A stretch of DNA of 5,628 bases from positions 1-5,628 of the forward strand of contig DCVY01000112.1 in assembly GCA_002327945.1 (NCBI GenBank). Direction: 5' to 3'. This document shows, one piece after another, positions 1-5,628 of the stretch (position 1 is the stretch's first letter; every line of letters begins with the position of its first letter). Below the pieces are notes generated by a model. The model made no database searches, was not told where the DNA came from, and was given only the letters and a program-made list of their open reading frames with translations. The position numbers were made by a program, and so were the translations under genes. This DNA comes from Acidovorax delafieldii. Lineage in GTDB: Bacteria; Pseudomonadota; Gammaproteobacteria; Burkholderiales; Burkholderiaceae_C.

Positions 1-366
1 TTCGGCGGGCACTTCGCGGTGCTCGCGCTCGAACCAGGCGGAGCGGGTGATGCGGTCCTGCGGCGGCTCTTCGCGCCCGCGCCGCGACGTACCGGCGTTG
101 GCTTGCAGCCAGGTGTTGATCTGCTGCACGCTGGCCGCGTCGAGCGAGGCATCGCTGCCGTAATGCTTGTCCAGCCCGCTCATGATGCGCTGCCAGGAGC
201 GTGCGGGCAGCAGGCCGGGCGGATACGCCATGTGGCAGGCGGCGCATTCTTGCTGGTAGGCCGGCAGCCGTGCTGCAGGCTGCAGGTGTGGCGAGTCGGC
301 ACGCGCGAGGCCGGCAGCCGCAAGGCTCAGGGCCAGGGCCGCGGACAGGGAAATGCTGGGGCGCAT
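1..366 (-). CDS. Dihaem cytochrome c (DHC family), N-terminal part, cut by window edge
   Basis: The visible 122 residues start at an ATG (366-364) preceded by a good Shine-Dalgarno. Residues 1-23 form a Sec signal peptide: a short basic start, an Ala/Leu-rich core and an ARA cleavage site before Asp24. The first haem site is CAACH at residues 41-45, followed by the family-typical stretch MAYPPGLLPARSW. Near the cut end, ITRSAWFEREHREVP also fits DHC proteins, whose second CxxCH lies further on and so outside this window. Members are periplasmic dihaem electron carriers that pass electrons to the monohaem SHP protein. The gene just upstream on the same strand encodes exactly such an SHP-like protein, 44 bp away, so the two are probably co-transcribed. 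Family assignment is from remembered motifs. The open 3' end is caused by the window edge, not by a visible lesion. Confidence 0.85.
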   Translation of the reverse strand, partial: MRPSISLSAALALSLAAAGLARADSPHLQPAARLPAYQQECAACHMAYPPGLLPARSWQRIMSGLDKHYGSDASLDAASVQQINTWLQANAGTSRRGREEPPQDRITRSAWFEREHREVPAE

Positions 367-372
367 GGGGTG

Positions 373-378
373 CTTCCT
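373..378 (-). promoter_or_regulatory. Ribosome binding site of the dihaem cytochrome gene
   Basis: On the minus strand the bases read AGGAAG, six bases before the ATG at 366. This is the clearest Shine-Dalgarno in the window and supports that start codon. It lies in the 44-bp gap after the upstream SHP-like gene, so the second cytochrome can be translated independently from a shared message. Confidence 0.6.
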
Positions 379-410
379 TTCTGAGAGCAGGGTGAAGGGC
401 TGGGGCCGCG

Positions 411-854
411 TCAGGGCTGCAGCGAGAGCAGCCAGGCCAGCACGTCGGCTTTTTCCTGCGCCGTGCATTCGCGCTCGAGCACGTCCTTGCAGTTGCGGCG
501 AAACCATTTGTCGGCCTTGGCGCTGTCGGTGAAGCGCTCGGGGTTGAAGGCAGGAGCGAGCGCGGCGATGGGCTTGCCCGTGCCGGCGTGGCGCCCCTGC
601 ATCGTGGGGTTGGCGCCGTGGCAGCTGGCGCAAGACCACTCACCGCCGTGCTGGTTGCGGAAAAAGTCGCGCCCGCGCGCGGCGTCCGGCGCGGTCTTGG
701 CGGCGTTCGTCCAGCGCTGCCATTGCGCGGTGGCCGTGGTGTCTGCGGCCACGGCAGTCGTGCTGAACAGGGCCGAAGCAAGGCACAGCAGTGCCGCCAG
801 CCGGCATGCGGCACTGGGGATGGCGCACGGTGAAAAAGGGCGGATGTTTTGCAT
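411..854 (-). CDS. DUF1924 / SHP-type monohaem cytochrome c
   Basis: This 147-residue exported protein has a long Sec signal peptide (residues 1 to about 37, hydrophobic core LAALLCLASALF, cleavage near AVAA before Asp38). It has one haem-attachment motif, CASCH at 75-79. Counting from Asp38, the haem histidine is residue 42, as in Rhodobacter sphaeroides haem protein SHP. SHP uses an asparagine as a second haem ligand that is released on reduction, allowing O2 or NO to bind. The motif WFRRNC offers Asn121 as the matching ligand, and Cys122 and Cys130 could form the nearby disulphide. The next gene is a dihaem cytochrome c, the usual SHP partner, which strengthens the call. The start has little Shine-Dalgarno support but gives a complete signal peptide. 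The family is confident; gas binding and the ligand assignment are inferred. Confidence 0.85.
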   Translation of the reverse strand: MQNIRPFSPCAIPSAACRLAALLCLASALFSTTAVAADTTATAQWQRWTNAAKTAPDAARGRDFFRNQHGGEWSCASCHGANPTMQGRHAGTGKPIAALAPAFNPERFTDSAKADKWFRRNCKDVLERECTAQEKADVLAWLLSLQP

Positions 855-1083
855 GCCGCCATGGTGCGGGGCGCTGCTGAACGTTCTCTGAAGAGCGCTG
901 CGGCATCCGTGCGGCGTTTGCTCGGCAGCTGTGGCGGCCCCGGTGCGGTCGATTCATCACAAAGACGCAACGACATGCGCAGAGCATGCCGGGTATGGCC
1001 TTTGTCCCTACGAGCGCAGCAACATCAGACAGGCGGCAGGCAGTGGCACACTTTGCCTGCCCCTTCGCAATGACGATCAAAAA
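855..1083. other. Divergent intergenic region between the cytochrome operon and the transporter gene
   Basis: These 229 bp should hold the promoters of both divergent units, but no convincing -35/-10 pair stands out on either strand. Visible structure includes an 8-bp palindrome GAACGTTC near 882-889, a small inverted repeat CATGC-5 nt-GCATG at 974-988, and the larger inverted repeat at 1035-1061 described separately. The transporter frame stays open back to 931, but the extra 51 residues (931-1083) look non-conserved and are not used here. Confidence 0.45.
1035..1061. repeat. Inverted repeat in the leader of the transporter gene
   Basis: GGCAGGCA (1035-1042) and TGCCTGCC (1054-1061) are perfect 8-bp arms around an 11-nt spacer, ending 22 bases before the ATG at 1084. 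It could be an operator or an mRNA hairpin. It is not followed by a T-run, so an intrinsic terminator is unlikely. Confidence 0.5.
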
Positions 1084-2160
1084 ATGAACAGCCCCACCGC
1101 CCCGCGCCCGCCCGTGCCCCCGCTGGCCACTTCGTCCTACGGGGGCGATGAGGTCGGCCTGATTTGCGGCTACCTGTTCGACCCCGAGGCGGCGCAGCAG
1201 ATACGTGCGCTGGGCTCGGACGAGGCCGCGGCCTGGCTGGCCGAGGTGGCGCAGGCCGGGGGCGGCGGTGCCGCCGCGGCGCAGGGCAGCAGCTATCTGT
1301 GGCTGCATTTCAATCTGAGCAATGTGCAGGCCGAGCGTTGGCTGGTGCGGCACGCACAGCTCACGGATGCGTTTTTCGAGGCGCTGCACGAAGGCGTGCG
1401 CTCTACCCGTATCGAGCGCTCTGGCGATGACTTGGTGGCCGTGCTCAGCGACTTGCAGTTCGACTTCGATCTCGAATCGTCCGACGTGTCCACGCTGTGG
1501 ATCAGCGTGGGGCCGCGCCTGGTCGTCACGGCGCGCACCAGCCCGCTGCGCTCGGTGGACGTGCTGCGCACGGCGGTGCGCGCGGGCGAAGTGCCGCCTT
1601 CGAGCACCGGCCTGCTCGAGCACTTGCTGCGCACGCAGGCCGACGTGCTGGTGGGCATAGTGCGCAGCGTGACGGCGCGCATCGACACCATCGAGGACGA
1701 ACTGCTGGCCGGGCGCCTGGACCACAAGCGCGCCCGCCTGGGTGCCATGCGCCGGCTGCTGGTGCGGCTGCAGCGCCTGCTGGCGCCCGAGCCGGCAGCG
1801 CTGTTTCGCCTGCTGCAGCGCCCGCCCGGGTGGATGGCGGGGGCCGACGTGGACGGCCTGCGTGGGGCCACCGAGGAGTTTTCGCTGGTGCTGCGCGATA
1901 TGCAGGCGCTGGAGGAGCGCATCAAGCTGCTGCAGGAAGAAGTCGCCGCCGGCGTGAACGAGGAGAACAACCGCAGCCTGTTCGTGCTGACCATGGTGAC
2001 GGTGCTGGCGCTGCCCATCAACATCCTGGCCGGCCTGTTCGGCATGAACGTCGGCGGCATCCCGCTGGCCGATCATCCGCATGGCTTTTGGGTGCTCGTG
2101 GGCGTCATTGCCGCCTTCAGCGCCCTTGCGGCCTGGCTGGCGTTTCGGAACAAGCGCTGA
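1084..2160 (+). CDS. CorA-superfamily (ZntB-like) divalent-metal transporter
   Basis: This 358-residue protein has the CorA layout: a large cytoplasmic N-terminal domain (about 25-290) rich in long helices, then two membrane helices near residues 299-319 and 334-354. The selectivity signature GMN is at 320-322 within GMNVGGIP, and a short basic tail (FRNKR) follows. The GGIP sequence after GMN and the overall length resemble the ZntB branch; E. coli ZntB is about 327 residues. ZntB proteins are pentamers that move zinc and related divalent cations across the inner membrane. The Mg/Co-type CorA role cannot be excluded from sequence. A Gly/Ala-rich stretch at 56-67 looks like a linker or insertion. 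ATG 1084 is chosen because the upstream in-frame extension is low in family character. There is no good Shine-Dalgarno, and a five-codon reading frame overlaps the start by ATGA. The gene ends 23 bp from the convergent regulator gene. Confidence 0.88.
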   Translation: MNSPTAPRPPVPPLATSSYGGDEVGLICGYLFDPEAAQQIRALGSDEAAAWLAEVAQAGGGGAAAAQGSSYLWLHFNLSNVQAERWLVRHAQLTDAFFEALHEGVRSTRIERSGDDLVAVLSDLQFDFDLESSDVSTLWISVGPRLVVTARTSPLRSVDVLRTAVRAGEVPPSSTGLLEHLLRTQADVLVGIVRSVTARIDTIEDELLAGRLDHKRARLGAMRRLLVRLQRLLAPEPAALFRLLQRPPGWMAGADVDGLRGATEEFSLVLRDMQALEERIKLLQEEVAAGVNEENNRSLFVLTMVTVLALPINILAGLFGMNVGGIPLADHPHGFWVLVGVIAAFSALAAWLAFRNKR

Positions 2161-2183
2161 GGGGCTCAGGTGGGTCAGGGGTC

Positions 2184-2909
2184 TCAGGCGGAAACTTGTC
2201 GAGCCCGATAAAGCATATCCAGCGTGATATGGCGGACCTCGAGCTTGCTTTGCTCGATGTGCGCACGCAGGAGGCGCTGGGCTTCTTGGGCGCGTCGGCG
2301 GACGATGGCCCGCAAGATTGCAGCATGCTCTGCGTAGGTGGCTTCTATTCGGCTGGATTTGGTGAAGTCCAGCCTGCGTATGATGCGGATGCGGTCGGTG
2401 ATTTCGCCATGCACGCGCACCATCTCGCGGTTGCAGCTGCCTTCCACCAGGCTGTGATGAAAGGCTTCGTCTAGGTCACGTACTGCGGCGGGGGTGTCCA
2501 GGCGCTGGCTGGCCGGAACTTCCCAGCGAGCCGTCAGACTGTCCAGGCTGGCGCGATCCAGGCTTTCGCACAGACGGCCCACTGCGTGGCATTCCAGCAG
2601 GATGCGCAGATCGTAGAGCTCGTCGAACTTGTCGAAGTCCAACGGCGCTACCTGCCAGCCCAGCTTGGGAAAGACCCGCAGAAAGCCCTCACGCTGCAGG
2701 CGCTGCAGGGCCTGGCGCAAAGGGGTGCGGCTGACCTGCACGTGCTCGGTCAGCTCCGTCTCGCTGAAACGGTCTCCCGGCATCAGGCGGAAGTCGAAGA
2801 TCAGGCCCTTGATGCGGTCGTAGGCCTGGTCGGCCAGCGTGGGACGCGCTTTATTGCTGGCCGTCGGGGCGAGGCTGGAGGCTGGGGCGAACGGCAGGCG
2901 CGGCTTCAT
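2184..2909 (-). CDS. GntR-family (FCD subfamily) transcriptional regulator
   Basis: This 241-residue protein has a winged helix-turn-helix at about 27-88: LADQAYDRIKGLIFD, then PGDRFSETELTEHVQVSRTP with the recognition-helix pattern SRTPLRQALQRLQREG. A C-terminal all-helical FCD ligand/metal domain follows at about 95-225. Likely metal ligands are Asp147 and His151 (DEAFH), His195 (YAEHAAIL) and His217 (RAHIEQS). The first 26 residues are a Pro/Ala-rich tail ahead of the DNA-binding domain. It is the last gene of the four-gene minus-strand operon, 32 bp after the DUF3225 gene, so it probably regulates this operon in response to a pathway compound; the effector is unknown. ATG 2909 gives normal family length. 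The open frame extends to 3224 but would overlap the upstream gene. The Shine-Dalgarno is weak, and a short reading frame ends in an ATGA overlap with the start. Confidence 0.9.
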   Translation of the reverse strand: MKPRLPFAPASSLAPTASNKARPTLADQAYDRIKGLIFDFRLMPGDRFSETELTEHVQVSRTPLRQALQRLQREGFLRVFPKLGWQVAPLDFDKFDELYDLRILLECHAVGRLCESLDRASLDSLTARWEVPASQRLDTPAAVRDLDEAFHHSLVEGSCNREMVRVHGEITDRIRIIRRLDFTKSSRIEATYAEHAAILRAIVRRRAQEAQRLLRAHIEQSKLEVRHITLDMLYRARQVSA

Positions 2910-2941
2910 CGGGGCGTCATCATACGAAACAGGACAGTGGT

Positions 2942-3343
2942 TCAGGCGCTCTTCCAAGGGATCATGCTCACATGGGCGCTGACGATGCGCCAGCCTTCTG
3001 GCAGGCGTGCCCAGACTTGAGTCTGGAAGCCCCGCAGTGTGGTGTCGCTGCGCACAAACTCCACCTGCGCTACCGCATGGTCTGGCCCGAAGGCATGGAG
3101 GCGCAGATGCTCTAGGCGGCGGGTGAAGTTTGGCGCCGGTGTGGCCTGGCGGTAGGCCACCAGTTCGGCATGGCCCCACTGGCGGTCGGCGACGCCGTAG
3201 CGGGTGGTGCGTGGGTTGTTCCAAAAGAAGGCGTTGAGGGTTTCGACATCGTTGCTCATCAGCGCACGCTCGTAGGCGTGAAAGGCGGCTTCCACCTCGC
3301 CCAGTATTTCGGGCAGGTCGATTTGTTCGTTTCTGAGTGGCAT
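2942..3343 (-). CDS. DUF3225 / SnoaL-fold protein, AtzH/HpxZ-like
   Basis: This 133-residue protein matches the DUF3225 family: IDLPEILGEVEAAFHAYERAL, FFWNNPRTTRYG, and a C-terminal strand region ending GWRIVSAHVS. The family includes AtzH of Pseudomonas sp. ADP, proposed to convert 1,3-dicarboxyurea to allophanate, and HpxZ of Klebsiella oxalurate catabolism. The AtzH residues reported as needed for catalysis are Tyr22 and Arg46. Here Tyr24 and Arg48 sit in the expected contexts with the same 24-residue spacing, so the active site appears intact. It lies 18 bp after the allophanate hydrolase gene, which favours the AtzH-like role over an oxalurate role. No AtzG or AtzE partner is visible. 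The ribosome binding site is weak. The family is confident; the exact substrate is inferred from context. Confidence 0.85.
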   Translation of the reverse strand: MPLRNEQIDLPEILGEVEAAFHAYERALMSNDVETLNAFFWNNPRTTRYGVADRQWGHAELVAYRQATPAPNFTRRLEHLRLHAFGPDHAVAQVEFVRSDTTLRGFQTQVWARLPEGWRIVSAHVSMIPWKSA

Positions 3344-3361
3344 GGTCGTTTTGGCAAAGGG

Positions 3362-5161
3362 TCAGCCGAGGTTGGCCAGGTAGGCGCGCCAGCCGCCGTG
3401 GGCGCTGATGTCCGGCGCGTCAGCCAGGGCAGCGCCTTCGCAAATGAAGCCCTTGACCCAACTGCCGTCAAACAGCTCCACGGAACCCAGGCCCAGGGGC
3501 GGCGGAATCAATGCCAGGAAGGAACCCACCCGGTACAGAGGCATCTCATAGACCTCCACTTCGATGGCATGGCCAGCTTCGCCAGGGGCCACCCGGGCCA
3601 GGCCGGGCTTGGGTGGCGTAGTGCCTGGCAGGGCGTGCAGGCGGTAGGCTGGTGCAGTGCGGGTGCGGTACCGCAGGCGGCAGCCCCGTTCCGTGAGTTG
3701 ATGGTGCAGTGGCAGCCCCTGCAGATGGGCACCGACCACTGCCAGCTTCAGGGTGGGGGCGGCGTTCAAGCTGCGCCGCAAGGCATAGTCTTCGTTGCGA
3801 GCAGGCCGCAGTCGCGCTCCGAGAAAGGCACCAGGCTCAGCCAGCCGGGCCGCTTCCCAGTGCTGACCCCACTGCGTCAGGGCCGCATCGGCGCCGCCCG
3901 GGCCGATCAGGGTGATGCCGAAGGGCAGGCCGGCGGTGGTGAAGCTACTGGGCAGAGCCAGGGCCGACCAGCCCAACAGGTTGACGAAGTTGGTGTAGCG
4001 GCCCAGTGCGCTGTTGCGCGCGATGGGTTCGGCTGCCACCTCGGCCCGCGTCGGGTGGGTGGGGGCCGTAGGCACCAGCAGGGCGTCCAGCCCCTCCCAC
4101 AGCGGTGCCACCGCGCGGGCCAGGGTTTCGAGCTGGTAGTGGCCTTCGAAGACCTGGGCGGCATCGAAGCGGCGCGCTTGCAGGATGAGTTCGCGCACCA
4201 CCGGGTCCAAGGTCGCGGGCTGGCGTTCTATCAGCTCGCGGATGGCGGCGTAGCGTTCGGCGATCCAGGGCCCGTCATACAGCAGGTTGGCCACGGCGAA
4301 CAGCGGCTCGAAGTCCACCGGCACCAGTTCGGCACCCAGGGCTTGGGCGCGGGCCAGGGCAGACTTCCATGCAGCGGGGTAGCCCAGGGCCGCGTCCAAC
4401 CCGGTAGCGTCGGGTATGCCGATGCGCGGACGCTCGGGCAGCCAGGCCGGCTGCAGCACCGGGTGGGGAAGGGGCGAGCCGGCATCCGGCCCGTCAATGA
4501 CCGCCGCCACTTCTGCGGCATCGCCCAGGGTCAGGGCGAAGACGCTAACCACGTCCAGCGTACGGCAAGCCGGCACCACGCCCTGCATGCCTATGCGGTG
4601 GGGTGTGGGCTTGAGACCTACGATGTGGTTGTAGCCGGCCGGCACGCGGCCTGAGCCGGCGGTGTCCGTGCCCAGCGCAAAGGGCACCAGACCACGTGCG
4701 ACGATTGAGGCCGAGCCCGAACTGGAACCGCCGCTGACGTAAGCGGGATCGAAGGTGTTGGGTACCTCGCCATAGGGCGAGCGGGTGCCGACCAAGCCGG
4801 TGGCGAACTGGTCCAGATTGGTCTTGCCCACCAGCACTGCACCAGCTGCACATAGGCGGGCCACTACGGTGGCATCGGCATCGGCCGTGTGGGCGAAGGC
4901 AGGGCAGGCTGCGGTGGTGGTCCATCCGGCTGCATCGATATTGTCCTTCACCGCGAACGGAATTCCCCAGAGCGGCGCCTGCGCTGGGTCCAGGCTGTCC
5001 AGGCGGGCCAGTTCGGCGGCCAGGCTGGTGGCGTCCAGCCGGCTGATCCAGGCGGGGTCGTCGGGCGCAAGGCGGGCCAGCAGCGCGCCCAGCAGGATGG
5101 CGGGCTGGGCGCCGGCTGCGTAGGCGCCACGCCAGTCGGCCAGGGTCACGGGGATATTCAT
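3362..5161 (-). CDS. atzF: Allophanate hydrolase, two-domain (AtzF type)
   Basis: This 599-residue cytoplasmic enzyme converts allophanate to ammonia and CO2. Residues 1 to about 455 form an amidase-signature domain: [11 protein letters not shown] with catalytic Lys72, GGSSSGSAS with cis-Ser146, and GTDTAGSGR with nucleophile Ser170. The spacings (74 and 24) equal those of the Lys91/Ser165/Ser189 triad reported for AtzF of Pseudomonas sp. ADP. Residues from about 467 to the end form the allophanate-hydrolase C-terminal domain ([18 protein letters not shown] to [17 protein letters not shown]). In the yeast homologue this domain handles the N-carboxycarbamate step through a histidine; candidates here are His479, His486 and His487. 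The length is close to AtzF (about 605). ATG 5161 is chosen because it overlaps the upstream stop as ATGA, implying translational coupling. The in-frame extension to 5278 lies inside the upstream gene. Confidence 0.95.
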   Translation of the reverse strand: MNIPVTLADWRGAYAAGAQPAILLGALLARLAPDDPAWISRLDATSLAAELARLDSLDPAQAPLWGIPFAVKDNIDAAGWTTTAACPAFAHTADADATVVARLCAAGAVLVGKTNLDQFATGLVGTRSPYGEVPNTFDPAYVSGGSSSGSASIVARGLVPFALGTDTAGSGRVPAGYNHIVGLKPTPHRIGMQGVVPACRTLDVVSVFALTLGDAAEVAAVIDGPDAGSPLPHPVLQPAWLPERPRIGIPDATGLDAALGYPAAWKSALARAQALGAELVPVDFEPLFAVANLLYDGPWIAERYAAIRELIERQPATLDPVVRELILQARRFDAAQVFEGHYQLETLARAVAPLWEGLDALLVPTAPTHPTRAEVAAEPIARNSALGRYTNFVNLLGWSALALPSSFTTAGLPFGITLIGPGGADAALTQWGQHWEAARLAEPGAFLGARLRPARNEDYALRRSLNAAPTLKLAVVGAHLQGLPLHHQLTERGCRLRYRTRTAPAYRLHALPGTTPPKPGLARVAPGEAGHAIEVEVYEMPLYRVGSFLALIPPPLGLGSVELFDGSWVKGFICEGAALADAPDISAHGGWRAYLANLG

Positions 5162-5628
5162 GCGTAAAGACTTTCGATCAACGGCGCGGCCAGGCTGGTC
5201 CAGCCAACGATGGCACCCTGGGCGCGGATCATTTCCAGGGTGGCCTGCTTGAATTCGGGGAAGTAGCTGGCGGTGCAATCCTCGACCAGCAGGCAGTCGT
5301 AGCCACGGTCGTTGGCTTCGCGCATCGAGGTCTGCACGCAGACCTCGGTGGTCACCCCCATGAACGCCAGGTGGGTGATCCCGCAGCCTTGCAGCAGGGC
5401 GTGCAGGGGGGTGGCGTAGAAGGCGCCCTTGCCAGGTTTGTCGATAACGAATTCACCCAGCCGCGGGGCCAGTTGGGGAATGATCTGGTTGCCCGGCTCG
5501 CCCGCGATCAAGATCCGGCCCATGGGCCCTTCATCGCCGATACGCAGCTGGGGTTTACCGCGCTGGCGCTTGGCCTGGGGGCAGTCGGACAGATCCGGCG
5601 CATGCGCCTCACGGGTGTGCACCACCAG
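5158..5628 (-). CDS. Isochorismatase-family cysteine hydrolase, probable biuret hydrolase, 5' end outside window
   Basis: The C-terminal 156 residues of an isochorismatase-fold cysteine hydrolase are visible; the frame is open at the right edge. From the first visible codon, [16 protein letters not shown] supplies catalytic Lys64 and [15 protein letters not shown] supplies catalytic Cys97. Their 33-residue spacing equals Lys142-Cys175 of Rhizobium biuret hydrolase BiuH. On that register about 78 residues, including the catalytic Asp, lie beyond the window, giving a full length near 234, normal for the family. The downstream gene overlaps it by 4 bp and encodes allophanate hydrolase, the enzyme that consumes the product of biuret hydrolysis; this is the main reason for preferring biuret over other amide substrates. 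Other hydrolases of this fold (ureidoacrylate, nicotinamide, carbamoylsarcosine) remain possible. The family is strong and the substrate moderate. Confidence 0.75.
   Translation of the reverse strand: MVVHTREAHAPDLSDCPQAKRQRGKPQLRIGDEGPMGRILIAGEPGNQIIPQLAPRLGEFVIDKPGKGAFYATPLHALLQGCGITHLAFMGVTTEVCVQTSMREANDRGYDCLLVEDCTASYFPEFKQATLEMIRAQGAIVGWTSLAAPLIESLYA

Noticed and set aside
1002..1030. Possible sigma70 promoter for the transporter (TTGTCC, 17 bp, TCAGAC).
   Set aside because: The -10 match is poor and could occur by chance; not reported without transcript data.
931..1083. In-frame N-terminal extension of the transporter by 51 residues.
   Set aside because: No CorA character; it would cross the inverted repeat and the probable promoter region, and ATG 1084 already gives a full-length protein.
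640..2082. A 480-codon open frame on the minus strand, antisense to the transporter and running into the SHP-like gene.
   Set aside because: Its product is rich in His, Gln, Arg and Ala with no recognisable domain, and it overlaps two well-supported genes; a GC-rich shadow.
2161..2191. Three near-repeats of a 9-nt unit (CTCAGGTGG, GTCAGGGGT, CTCAGGCGG) at the convergent junction, considered as a terminator or repeat element.
   Set aside because: No stem with a following T-run on either strand and only about three short imperfect units; probably chance in GC-rich DNA.
1497..2474. A 325-codon plus-strand frame overlapping the transporter and continuing past it into the regulator region.
   Set aside because: Out-of-frame translation of the transporter (Gly/Ala/Arg-rich), then antisense of the regulator; no family character.
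2910..3224. In-frame N-terminal extension of the regulator by 105 residues.
   Set aside because: It lies inside the well-supported DUF3225 gene, has no domain character, and GntR/FCD proteins are typically near 220-250 residues.
3170..4654. A 494-codon open frame on the plus strand, opposite allophanate hydrolase and the DUF3225 gene.
   Set aside because: Low-complexity Gly/Gln/Arg composition, no domain, and full overlap with genes that carry clear catalytic motifs.
5162..5278. In-frame N-terminal extension of allophanate hydrolase by 39 residues.
   Set aside because: It lies inside the hydrolase coding sequence, while ATG 5161 gives the normal family length and an ATGA overlap.

Overview
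The window is GC-rich, densely coded DNA from a proteobacterium. The gene families and their order suggest a member of the Burkholderiales, perhaps the Comamonadaceae; this is inferred from protein character and codon use, not from a marker gene. Seven protein-coding genes are supported, two of them cut by the window edges. No RNA gene, insertion sequence, CRISPR array or prophage sequence was seen.

Left block (1-854, minus strand): two exported c-type cytochromes in one transcription unit. First comes a monohaem protein of the DUF1924 / sphaeroides haem protein (SHP) type. After a 44-bp gap comes the N-terminal two-thirds or so of a dihaem cytochrome c (DHC family), which runs off the left edge. 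SHP and DHC are known redox partners, usually encoded with a membrane cytochrome b that would lie beyond base 1.

Middle block (855-2160): a divergent intergenic region of 229 bp, then a plus-strand CorA-superfamily (ZntB-like) divalent-metal transporter with the C-terminal GMN signature and two membrane helices. An 8-bp-stem inverted repeat lies just upstream of its start.

Right block (2184-5628, minus strand, convergent with the transporter): a compact four-gene nitrogen-scavenging operon. In transcription order it holds an isochorismatase-fold cysteine hydrolase resembling biuret hydrolase (5' end outside the window), a complete two-domain allophanate hydrolase (AtzF), a small DUF3225/SnoaL-fold protein of the HpxZ/AtzH family, and a GntR/FCD transcriptional regulator. 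The first two genes overlap by 4 bp (ATGA) and the others are 18 and 32 bp apart. The likely pathway is biuret -> allophanate (hydrolase) -> ammonia and CO2 (AtzF). The AtzH-like protein would drain dicarboxyurea-type intermediates into allophanate, and the GntR protein would be the local regulator. The operon promoter lies beyond the right edge.

Nothing here is a clearly undescribed system. The most interesting point is that an AtzH homologue with its catalytic residues conserved is coupled directly to AtzF and a biuret-hydrolase-like enzyme, with no AtzG/AtzE gene between them to supply its known substrate.
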